From contig DHIZ01000418.1 of NCBI GenBank assembly GCA_002404055.1, positions 38,384-44,307 of the forward strand: a DNA stretch of 5,924 nucleotides. The letters are read 5' to 3'. Below the pieces are notes generated by a model. That model did no database searches, was not told the DNA's origin, and worked only from the letters and a program-made list of their open reading frames with translations. Both the position numbers and the translations under genes were made by a program. Below, one piece after another: positions 1 to 5,924 of this stretch. The stretch is from Chloroflexi bacterium UBA4733. Its GTDB lineage: Bacteria > Chloroflexota > UBA4733. Position 1 is the stretch's first letter, and every line of letters starts with the position of its first letter.

Positions 1-2
1 CC

Positions 3-341
3 AACGACCTGACCCAGACGACGTTCGGCTACAGCCGCGACGACGCCGAAGGGAAGTTCCTGCTGAAGTACGTGCAGGACGGCATTTTGCCCCGCAACCC
101 CTTCCAGGTGGTGGACGTCGACGGCGTCGGGCGCCTGGTCGCCATGGCCGTCAAAGAGGGGCGCGCCGCCAACCCGAAACTGGAGGTCGGCATCTGCGGC
201 GAGCACGGCGGTGACCCTGAGTCGATCCGCTTCTTCAACCAGGCTGGTCTGGACTACGTGAGCTGCTCACCCTTCCGCGTGCCGATAGCCCGCCTCGCCG
301 CCGCCCAGGCCGCGCTGGAAATGGTCGAACGGGACAAGTAA
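3..341 (+). CDS. ppdK: Pyruvate, phosphate dikinase, C-terminal end (5'-partial)
   Basis: This is the last 112 codons of PPDK, which interconverts pyruvate, ATP and phosphate with PEP, AMP and pyrophosphate in the cytoplasm. The reading frame enters from the left edge and ends at TAA 339-341. The visible part belongs to the C-terminal PEP/pyruvate-binding TIM barrel. It opens with [14 protein letters not shown], where the Asn-Asp pair is the family's Mg/PEP-binding element. It continues through the [10 protein letters not shown] motif, whose Cys (codon 195-197) is the catalytic acid/base cysteine, and ends with [22 protein letters not shown], the usual C-terminus. All expected residues are present and nothing suggests decay. 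The downstream dGTPase gene is on the same strand, with a palindrome between them. The family assignment is certain; the regulation and main direction of the reaction in this organism cannot be seen. Confidence 0.97.
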   Translation, partial: NDLTQTTFGYSRDDAEGKFLLKYVQDGILPRNPFQVVDVDGVGRLVAMAVKEGRAANPKLEVGICGEHGGDPESIRFFNQAGLDYVSCSPFRVPIARLAAAQAALEMVERDK

Positions 342-352
342 GAGAGGAGCGT

Positions 353-378
353 TGGCGGTTCGGCGCGCCGAACCGCCA
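353..378. repeat. Perfect 26-nt palindrome between ppdK and dgt
   Basis: The half-site TGGCGGTTCGGCG is followed directly by its exact reverse complement, giving 13 + 13 nt with no mismatch. As RNA it would form a stem of about 11 bp closed by a CGCG tetraloop. It starts 12 nt after the ppdK stop and ends 9 nt before the dgt ATG. No T-tract follows (the next bases are CCAACACGC), so it is not a canonical intrinsic terminator. It could be a 3'-end stabiliser or factor-dependent terminator for ppdK, a translational control hairpin for dgt, or a DNA operator for a dimeric regulator. The symmetry is directly observed; the role is inferred. Confidence 0.85.
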
Positions 379-387
379 CCAACACGC

Positions 388-1431
388 ATGGCAGTATGTC
401 CCGATATTCGTCTGCAACTGGAGCAGATCGAGGAGCAGGTGCTCGCGCCGCGGGCGGCGCATAGCAGCCGCAGCAAGGGGCGCACGCTGCCTGAAGAGCC
501 CTCGTTGGTGCGAACGGAATACCAACGCGACCGCGATCGGGTGATCCACTGCCGCGCCTTTCGCCGTTTGAAACACAAGACGCAGGTCTTCATGAGCCCC
601 GTCGGCGACCACTACGTCACCCGGCTCACGCACACGTTGCAGGTGGCGCAGATCGGGCGCACCATCGCCCGCGCCTTGCGCCTGAACGAAGACCTGACGG
701 AGGCTATCGTCCTCGCCCACGACCTCGGCCACGCGCCGTTCGGCCACGCCGGGGAGACGATCCTGCAGCGCCTCAACCCGGAAGGGTTCAGCCACACAGT
801 ACAGAGCTTCCGCGTCGTTGAGTATCTGGAGAAAGACGGACAGGGGCTGAACCTCACCTGGGAAGTCAAGGACGGCATCCTCGGGCACTCCAAGCCCCGT
901 GAAGGCATCACCGCCTCCTACGGCTACAACGCGACCACCCTGGAGGGCCAGATCGTCAAATACGCCGACTCCATCGCCTATATCAACCACGACATTGACG
1001 ACGCTATCCGCGCCCAGGTGATCGAAAGCGATATGCTGCCACCGGGACCGATCGCGGCGCTTGGCGCACGGCACGGGCAGCGTATCAACACGATGGTCTG
1101 TGACGTAATTGCCAACTCGCTCGACGCTGAAGTCATCCAGATGAGCGAACCGGTGCTCGCAGCCAGCGACGAGCTACGGGAATGGATGTTCAGCCACGTC
1201 TACACGAACTCGCTGGCGAAAGGCGAAGACGACCGCGCCGAAAACATGCTCTCAGTACTCTACGAGCACTTCCATCGGCACCCCGAGCAGTTGCCGCCGC
1301 TGTACCAGCAGGACCCGCGCGGCGAGAGCCTGGATCGCCGCCTGACCGACTATCTGGCCGGAATGACCGACACCTTTGCTATTCGGAAGTTCCAGGACCT
1401 GTACGTGCCGCGGCTGTGGTCGGTGGTGTGA
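388..1431 (+). CDS. dgt: Deoxyguanosinetriphosphate triphosphohydrolase-like HD protein
   Basis: This is a dNTP triphosphohydrolase of the dGTPase family (347 aa), which cleaves dGTP or other dNTPs to the deoxynucleoside and triphosphate and helps set dNTP pools. The N-terminal block runs through SSRSKGR, RTEYQRDRDRVIHCRAF and RRLKHKTQVF, the family signature. HD-domain metal ligands, numbered from ATG 388, are His82 in RLTHTLQV, His111-Asp112 in AHDLGHAPFGHAGE, and Asp194 in KYADSIAYINHD. The C-terminus (DYLAGMTDTFAIRKFQDLYVPR) is complete and family-like. The ATG at 388 was chosen because family members start shortly before this point, and the 12 codons from an alternative TTG at 352 are encoded by the palindrome. 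That TTG has a purine-rich GAGGAG only 2 nt upstream, which is too close for a good ribosome binding site. No Shine-Dalgarno sequence directly precedes 388. It follows ppdK on the same strand and may be cotranscribed. Substrate preference cannot be read from sequence. Confidence 0.94.
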   Translation: MAVCPDIRLQLEQIEEQVLAPRAAHSSRSKGRTLPEEPSLVRTEYQRDRDRVIHCRAFRRLKHKTQVFMSPVGDHYVTRLTHTLQVAQIGRTIARALRLNEDLTEAIVLAHDLGHAPFGHAGETILQRLNPEGFSHTVQSFRVVEYLEKDGQGLNLTWEVKDGILGHSKPREGITASYGYNATTLEGQIVKYADSIAYINHDIDDAIRAQVIESDMLPPGPIAALGARHGQRINTMVCDVIANSLDAEVIQMSEPVLAASDELREWMFSHVYTNSLAKGEDDRAENMLSVLYEHFHRHPEQLPPLYQQDPRGESLDRRLTDYLAGMTDTFAIRKFQDLYVPRLWSVV

Positions 1432-1450
1432 GAGTGGTCGCGGTGGCGAA

Positions 1451-1651
1451 GAACAGGGCCGCGACTGCGGTCTGCGGCCAAGCGACGGGGGCGACTGCGG
1501 TCGCGTGTTGACGGAGCGATGGCGGCAAGGGCCAGCCGCGGTGTGTGCGTGAGGGGCTATAAGACTCCGGGGACACTGACCGTCCTCGCCCTCGCGAGCG
1601 ACCGCAGTCGCCCCACGTCCTTGGCGGCAGACCGCAGGCGCCGCCCTGTTC
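1451..1651. repeat. Large imperfect inverted repeat between convergent dgt and ftsZ
   Basis: The left arm (1451-1504) and right arm (1598-1651) are both 54 nt. They are reverse complements at 46 of 54 ungapped positions; allowing two single-base gaps leaves only three mismatches. The loop is 93 nt (1505-1597). Each arm carries two copies, 30-31 nt apart, of a small motif GCGACTGCGGTC. Exact copies are at 1461-1472 and 1491-1502 on plus and at 1600-1611 on minus; a copy with one mismatch is at 1630-1641 on minus. The inner copies extend to GCGACTGCGGTCGC, itself a 5-bp hairpin with a 4-nt loop. The element fills the spacer between two converging genes. It could act as a bidirectional terminator or RNA-end stabiliser, or be a non-autonomous mobile repeat (REP-like or MITE-like). 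No T-tract and no coding sequence are seen in the loop. Confidence 0.85.
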
Positions 1652-1654
1652 GGG

Positions 1655-2675
1655 TTAGCTCGGCAACCCCGCCGCGATGACCGTGATCTGCAACTCATCC
1701 GCCAGCTTGGGGTGGACGAAGGCGCCAAAGATGATTTCGGCTTCCGGGTCAGCTTCCGCGGCGATCAGTTCGGCCGCCTGGTTGACGTCAAAGAGGGCCA
1801 TGTCGGGACCGCCGACGCAGTTCAACAGCAGTGCGCGGGCGCCACGGAGTGGCGTCTCCAGGAGGGGGCTGGCGATGGCGCGGCGAGCGGCGTCTTCCCC
1901 TTTGGAGCGGCCGTAGCCGGTGCCCAGCGCCATATGCGCCAGTCCACCGCCGGCAAGCACCGCCTTGATGTCGGCAAAGTCGACGTTCACCAGGCCGGTG
2001 GTGGTGATGAGGTCGGAGATGCCGCGAATGCCTTGTAACATCACGTCGTCCGCCAGCTTAAATGCCTCCGTGAGCTGGGTCCGGCGGGTGGAGAGGTCGA
2101 TCAGCCGGTCGTTGGGTACCACGAGCAGCGCATCGACGCTGCTCAGCATCTCGGCGACGCCGCGGGCCGCCATGCCGCGCCGTCGTGCGCCTTCGAAACT
2201 AAAGGGGCGAGTGACGACGCCGACGGTCAGTGCTCCCGCCTCGCGGGCCCAGCGCGCCACCAGCGGGGAGGCTCCGGTGCCGGTGCCCCCCCCCATACCG
2301 GCGGTGACGAAAACCATGTCGGTCTTCTCCACCAGCGCTCGGATCTCGCGCTCGCTCTCCAGGGCAGCTTCTTGCCCGCGCGCGGGGTCGCCGCCGGAAC
2401 CGAGGCCGCCCGTCAGACGTTCGCCGATGCGCAGGCGCGTCTGAGCTGTCGAACTGGCCAGCGCCTGGGCATCAGTGTTGATCACGGCGAAGGAGATGCC
2501 CTGGACGTTGGCGGCAATCAGGCGGTTGATAGCGTTGCCGCCGGCGCCGCCAACGCCAATCGCCTTGACCTCCGTAAAGCCGCTGGTCTCCGTCGCTTGC
2601 GACGCCAGAATCTGTTGGACCACCGCGGCCGGGCGCGTTGCCTGCGCCAGCCGGGCCGGATCGAAGCCGCCTTGT

Positions 2676-2683
<8 letters not shown>
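1655..2683 (-). CDS. ftsZ: FtsZ-family tubulin-like GTPase, no C-terminal tail
   Basis: This 342-aa protein is an FtsZ-family GTPase, which polymerises into the cytokinetic ring at mid-cell. After an extension of about 37 residues rich in Ala and Gln, the Rossmann-like domain begins at VKAIGVGGAGGNAINRL. Then come VINTDAQAL (about 67-75), the tubulin signature GGGTGTGASP (131-140), PFSFEG, and NDRLI. The T7 loop NVDFADIKAVL (233-243) has both catalytic acidic residues, so GTP hydrolysis at filament interfaces should be possible. The C-terminal subdomain runs from IASPLLE to ITVIAAG, then the protein stops after LPS. The usual flexible linker and the conserved tail peptide that binds FtsA, ZipA or SepF are absent. 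The GTG start at 2683 is supported by GGAGAGGTG (2691-2699 on plus) 7 nt upstream. It overlaps the parA stop by 8 nt, indicating translational coupling. It is probably either a tail-less divergent FtsZ or a second paralogue. Confidence 0.93.
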
Positions 2684-3437
<754 letters not shown>

Positions 3438-3711
3438 GGAGCGCCCTTCGTGTATGCAAACCTCACGCAACGTCGCGTGCGCCACCGCGTTCGGCGCGTC
3501 GCCTGCGGCGGCTGACGCAGCATGTCCTGCCGCCCAACGTTACGTCCAGTACTCGGAGTATAGCGAACGGCTGAGCAGGTCCCCCTCCGTGGTCAATGTC
3601 CGGCAGGCATCGGCAGCAGCACGCGTGACTCGCCGGCGGAATTTCAGCGTACACCCGGACAGAACGCCGCCCTGGCCGCCGTTGTCCCGCTCTGCTATCC
3701 TCCTCACCGGA
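3438..3711 (-). promoter_or_regulatory. Spacer upstream of parA; weak promoter candidate only
   Basis: This 274-nt stretch separates the sulfatase stop from the parA start, both on the minus strand, and should hold the parA-ftsZ promoter. The best -10-like element is TATACT on minus (3557-3562), about 120 nt before the parA start. A TTGACC on minus (3591-3596) lies 28 nt from it, too far for a standard -35. No convincing terminator for the sulfatase gene, no parS-like site and no credible small gene were seen. A 7-nt inverted pair (TGTCCGG at 3597-3603 and CCGGACA at 3655-3661) is too short and widely spaced to mean much. Confidence 0.3.
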
Positions 3712-5337
3712 TTATCGGGGCAATCGAGAAAAAGTGAGTAAGGAACCGGCATGTCGGATTGTATCCCACGGCAGCACGCCGCAGCGGCTGGCCCAGGCGT
3801 CGTAGATGGCAACGAGCTGCCGGGTCACTTCCGGTCGCTGGGCCGCCATGTCGTGCAGTTCCGTGCGGTCGTGCTCCATGTCGTAGAGTTCCCAGGAGCC
3901 GGGGAACTTGCAGACCAGCTTCCAGTTGCCCTGGCGCACCGCGCGATTGCCCTCGTGCTCCCAGCAGATCGGACGCTGCCGTTGCCAGCCCAGGTTGCCT
4001 TCCAAGAGCGGCAGCAGGCTCTCCCCTTCCAGCGGCGGCAACGGCTCGCCGGCGCGGCTGGCCGGGTAGGTGGTTCCGGTCGCGGCCAGGGCTGTCGGCA
4101 GCACGTCAATAAGGTGACAGGGGGTGTGGCTGATGCCACCGGGTGGGATCACGCCGGGCCAGGAGGCGATCAGCGGCGTCGAAATGCCGCCCTCGTGAAC
4201 CCAGTGCTTGTAGAGCCGGAAGGGCGTATTGCTGGCGTTGGCCCACGGCAGGTCGTAGCTCATGTAGGTATCGGCAGGACCCGGCATGATGCCGTGGACG
4301 TTGCCGGTGCGCACAGGGCGGCCGTCGCGCGTCAGGGGCGGGGCCGACTCGTTGCGGCCGTCCTCGCGCAGCAACTCGGCGCAGCCGCCGTTGTCGGAGA
4401 GGAACAGCACTAACGTATTCTCGGCGATGCCGCTGCGCTGCAGCGCTTCCAGCACGACACCAACATTGCGATCCATCCGCGTCACCTGCGCCGCATACGT
4501 CGCCATGCGGGCATCTTCCCAGTCCTGATCCTCCGCTGAGAGGCTCTCCCAGGCGGGCGCCTGCAGGTCGCGCGGCGACACCTCCCAATCGGTCGGCAGG
4601 ATGCCCAGCTCGCGCATGCGGGCGTAGCGGGCGGCACGCAGGCTATCCCAGCCGTCTGTGTAGCGGCCGCGATAGCGGGCTATATCCTCAGGAAGGGCGT
4701 GCAGCGGCCAGTGGGGAGCGGTGAAGGCAACGTAGCTGAAGAAGGGCACGTTGTCTTCTGCCGCTTGCTCAATCATGCCCGCCGCCTCCTGACCGATGGC
4801 GTCGGTGTAGTAGTAGTCGTCGCCTTCCGGCTGGACGTACTCCCCATCGCGCATGAGGGTGTGCGGGTTGAAGTAGCTGCCGGCGCCGGCCAGCGTGCCG
4901 TAATGGTGGTCGAAGCCGCGCTGCAACGGCGTCGGGAAACCCGGCTCACCGGCGTGCCACTGGTCGGCGTCGCGACCGTATTGCCCGCCGACGTGCCACT
5001 TGCCGGCCATCAGCGTACGGTAGCCGGAAGGGCGCAACGCTTCCGCGAGAGTGACGCAGTACACGTTGAGGTAGCCCTGGTAGCCCGGCGCCCCCAGGTC
5101 CTGCACCATGTGTCCGACGCCGGCTTGCTGGGCGTAGAGTCCCGTGAGCAGCGAGGCGCGGGTAGGGCAACACCGCGCGCCGTTGTACATCTGCGTCAGG
5201 CGCACGCCGCCGGCTGCCAGCGCATCAAGGTTCGGGGTGGCAATCTCGGAGCCGTAACAGCCGATATCCGAGAAACCCATATCATCCACCAGGATGAGTA
5301 CGACGTTCGGCCGGCTGGCCGGAGCTGCGGAGGTCAT
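3712..5337 (-). CDS. S1-family sulfatase (arylsulfatase-like), FGly-type
   Basis: This complete 541-aa sulfatase would hydrolyse sulfate esters; the substrate is unknown. PNVVLILVDDMGFSDIGCYG carries the calcium-binding Asp18-Asp19. GARCCPTRASLLTG holds the CxPxR sulfatase signature, with Cys56 the residue converted to formylglycine and Arg60 its partner. AGKWHVGG (Lys113, His115) is the second sulfatase signature. TAPHWPLH (His208), FLSDNGG (Asp315, Asn316) and LYKHWVHEGG (Lys377) complete the expected active site, and the C-terminal subdomain runs to WKLV, ELYDMEHDRTELHD and DAWASRCGVLPW. The start codon is backed by AAGGAT 5 nt upstream (5343-5348 on plus). No signal peptide or membrane segment is visible, so the protein looks cytoplasmic unless exported by another route. 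The maturation enzyme (FGE or an anaerobic sulfatase-maturating enzyme) is not in this window. It lies upstream of and codirectional with parA-ftsZ but 274 nt away, so a shared operon is unlikely. Confidence 0.95.
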   Translation of the reverse strand: MTSAAPASRPNVVLILVDDMGFSDIGCYGSEIATPNLDALAAGGVRLTQMYNGARCCPTRASLLTGLYAQQAGVGHMVQDLGAPGYQGYLNVYCVTLAEALRPSGYRTLMAGKWHVGGQYGRDADQWHAGEPGFPTPLQRGFDHHYGTLAGAGSYFNPHTLMRDGEYVQPEGDDYYYTDAIGQEAAGMIEQAAEDNVPFFSYVAFTAPHWPLHALPEDIARYRGRYTDGWDSLRAARYARMRELGILPTDWEVSPRDLQAPAWESLSAEDQDWEDARMATYAAQVTRMDRNVGVVLEALQRSGIAENTLVLFLSDNGGCAELLREDGRNESAPPLTRDGRPVRTGNVHGIMPGPADTYMSYDLPWANASNTPFRLYKHWVHEGGISTPLIASWPGVIPPGGISHTPCHLIDVLPTALAATGTTYPASRAGEPLPPLEGESLLPLLEGNLGWQRQRPICWEHEGNRAVRQGNWKLVCKFPGSWELYDMEHDRTELHDMAAQRPEVTRQLVAIYDAWASRCGVLPWDTIRHAGSLLTFSRLPR

Positions 5338-5474
5338 TCTTGATCCTTACGTCATCGTGTGCGGCCCAGACCCGACGCCAAGGCGATCGGCTCGGAGGGC
5401 TGCATCAACCCAAGCCCGACTTTGGCCCTTCAAGCGGCGTAGCAGAGGGTCTCGGTCAGATGCTCCACGAACCT
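5338..5474. other. Left half of sulfatase-uvrA divergent spacer, no gene seen
   Basis: Between the sulfatase start and the transposase relic there are about 140 nt without a supportable gene. This part should contain the sulfatase promoter on the minus strand, but no matched -35/-10 pair was found. The only clear signal is the AAGGAT ribosome binding site (5343-5348) of the sulfatase. It may also contain more eroded sequence of the mobile element, since the relic's original left end was not located. Confidence 0.5.
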
Positions 5475-5525
5475 GCGCGGGCGTTTTATGATATCAGGGT
5501 CGCGAGCGGATAGAGCAAAACCCTC

Positions 5526-5750
5526 GTGGGCCCAGAGTTCGCGGCGGATGAGCCGCGCTCGGGGGCGCCACGGGCGCCCTCTGAGCGCTTCGGTCCGGAG
5601 CAGGTCTGCCAGATTGTGGCGCTCGCTTGCGAGCCGCCCGAGGCGTCGGAGCGTCCCATCACGCACTGGACGCCGCGCGAACTGGCGGACGAAGCGGTCC
5701 AACGGGGGATCGTCCCCGGCATCTCCCCCAGCAGCGTGGGGCGTTTTTAA
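5526..5750 (+). pseudogene. IS630-family transposase relic (N-terminal HTH part)
   Basis: A readable stretch of about 74 codons resembles the DNA-binding middle of IS630-type transposases. It has DEPRSGAPR, then [18 protein letters not shown], then [20 protein letters not shown], then ISPSSVGRF. In intact family members the last motif continues into an LKxxxLKPHRSRYW-type linker and the DDE catalytic domain; here a TAA at 5748-5750 ends it and uvrA begins 25 nt later. Upstream in the same frame, 5475-5525 reads [12 protein letters not shown], a TAG at 5511-5513, then SKTLVG. This resembles the earlier RARIILxxASGxSNKxVA segment, with about 30 residues missing before DEPRSGAP. The copy has therefore lost its catalytic domain and probably suffered an internal deletion and a nonsense mutation. 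No clear terminal inverted repeats were found. The opposite strand has a long open frame here, judged to be a shadow. Identification is from recalled family motifs. Confidence 0.7.
5726..5748 (+). terminator. Weak terminator-like hairpin with T5 upstream of uvrA
   Basis: CCCCA (5726-5730), a 6-nt loop, and TGGGG (5737-5741) form a 5-bp GC-rich stem, followed after two bases by TTTTT (5744-5748). It sits at the end of the transposase relic, just before uvrA, and could block read-through transcription into uvrA. The stem is short and arises within the relic's former coding sequence, so it may be accidental. Confidence 0.25.
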
Positions 5751-5762
5751 ACGGAACCCCGG

Positions 5763-5776
5763 TATCATCAGGGTTA
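5763..5776 (+). promoter_or_regulatory. Candidate leaderless promoter -10 for uvrA
   Basis: TATCAT (5763-5768) matches the -10 consensus at five of six positions and lies 7 nt upstream of the uvrA ATG. Transcription would then begin at or next to the A of the start codon. No good Shine-Dalgarno sequence is present (only AGGG 2 nt before ATG), which fits a leaderless transcript. No recognisable -35 hexamer is found 16-18 nt upstream, and no LexA-type operator was recognised. Confidence 0.4.
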
Positions 5777-5924
5777 TGCCTCACGATATCATCGCTGTGC
5801 GGGGCGCGCGCCAGCACAACCTGAAGAACGTCAGTATCGACCTGCCGCGCAACCGGCTGATCGTGTTTACCGGCTTGTCCGGCTCGGGCAAGTCCAGCCT
5901 GGCCTTCGACACGATCTACGCCGA
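5776..5924 (+). CDS. uvrA: Excinuclease ABC subunit A, N-terminus (3'-partial)
   Basis: These are the first 49 codons of UvrA, the ATPase that with UvrB finds bulky DNA lesions in nucleotide excision repair. The product starts [20 protein letters not shown], the standard UvrA opening (xxxIxIxGAxxHNLKNIxL). It continues through [27 protein letters not shown], whose GLSGSGKSS is the first Walker A motif, and runs off the right edge. The ATG at 5776 is the natural family start. It has no convincing ribosome binding site, and a -10-like TATCAT lies 7 nt upstream. The gene is divergent from the sulfatase, with a transposase relic in the spacer ending 25 nt before the start. The gene shows no damage in the visible part. 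Confidence 0.96.
   Translation, partial: MPHDIIAVRGARQHNLKNVSIDLPRNRLIVFTGLSGSGKSSLAFDTIYA

Noticed and set aside
235..1074. Long open frame on the minus strand opposite dgt (279 codons).
   Set aside because: It lies antisense to a clearly recognised dGTPase, has low-complexity Arg/Ala/Val-rich composition and no recognisable motif. This is typical of GC-rich antisense shadow frames.
3557..3596. A TATACT and TTGACC pair on the minus strand as a sigma-70 promoter for parA.
   Set aside because: The spacer is 28 nt, far outside the usual 16-18, so it was kept only as a weak -10 candidate and not as a full promoter.
3751..4413. Plus-strand open frame with a decent Shine-Dalgarno-like TAAGGA before ATG 3751.
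   Set aside because: It is antisense to the conserved C-terminal half of the sulfatase and has no recognisable domain; the ribosome-binding-like match is judged coincidental.
5430..5768. Minus-strand open frame of 112 codons in the sulfatase-uvrA spacer.
   Set aside because: The plus strand of the same DNA carries IS630 transposase motifs, so this is best explained as its antisense shadow. A small real protein cannot be fully excluded.
5481..5775. Similar short strings at both ends of the IS630 relic (GCGTTTT plus ATATCAGGG on the left, GCGTTTT plus ATCATCAGGG on the right), possibly target duplications.
   Set aside because: The spacing inside the two strings differs (2 versus about 14 nt), the shared words are short, and IS630 elements normally duplicate only TA.

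Overview
The window is GC-rich bacterial chromosomal DNA with dense, conventionally organised housekeeping genes. Gene content (a PPDK gene followed by a dGTPase gene, a Soj-type ParA next to FtsZ, a sulfatase, an IS630-type relic and uvrA) would fit a high-GC Chloroflexota-like or neighbouring Terrabacteria lineage. That placement is an inference from general protein character, with low confidence; no rRNA or tRNA is present to fix it.

Layout. (1) 3-341, plus strand: the last 112 codons of pyruvate phosphate dikinase. (2) 388-1431, plus strand: an HD-domain dGTPase. A perfect 26-nt palindrome (353-378) lies between it and ppdK. (3) 1432-1654: a spacer between convergent genes, almost filled by a large imperfect inverted repeat with two 54-nt arms and a 93-nt loop. 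(4) 1655-3437, minus strand: a two-gene unit, parA then ftsZ, overlapping by 8 nt. The FtsZ has an intact GTPase and T7 catalytic loop, an N-terminal extension of about 37 residues, and no C-terminal linker or tail peptide. (5) 3438-3711: a 274-nt spacer upstream of parA with only a weak promoter candidate. (6) 3712-5337, minus strand: a complete S1-family sulfatase with the CxPxR formylglycine motif. (7) 5338-5775: the divergent spacer between the sulfatase and uvrA, holding a decayed fragment of an IS630-family transposase and a likely leaderless promoter for uvrA. (8) 5776-5924, plus strand: the first 49 codons of uvrA, running off the end.

How the parts may work together. PPDK (pyruvate/PEP interconversion), dGTPase (dNTP pool control) and UvrA (nucleotide excision repair) are independent housekeeping functions. 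The only clear functional module is parA-ftsZ. Overlapping translation of a ParA-type ATPase with a tail-less FtsZ, with no parB in view, suggests a positioning ATPase working with a tubulin-like polymer (compare MipZ and PomZ) rather than a standard ParABS locus. That is a hypothesis. No CRISPR array, toxin-antitoxin pair, phage gene or defence system was found.
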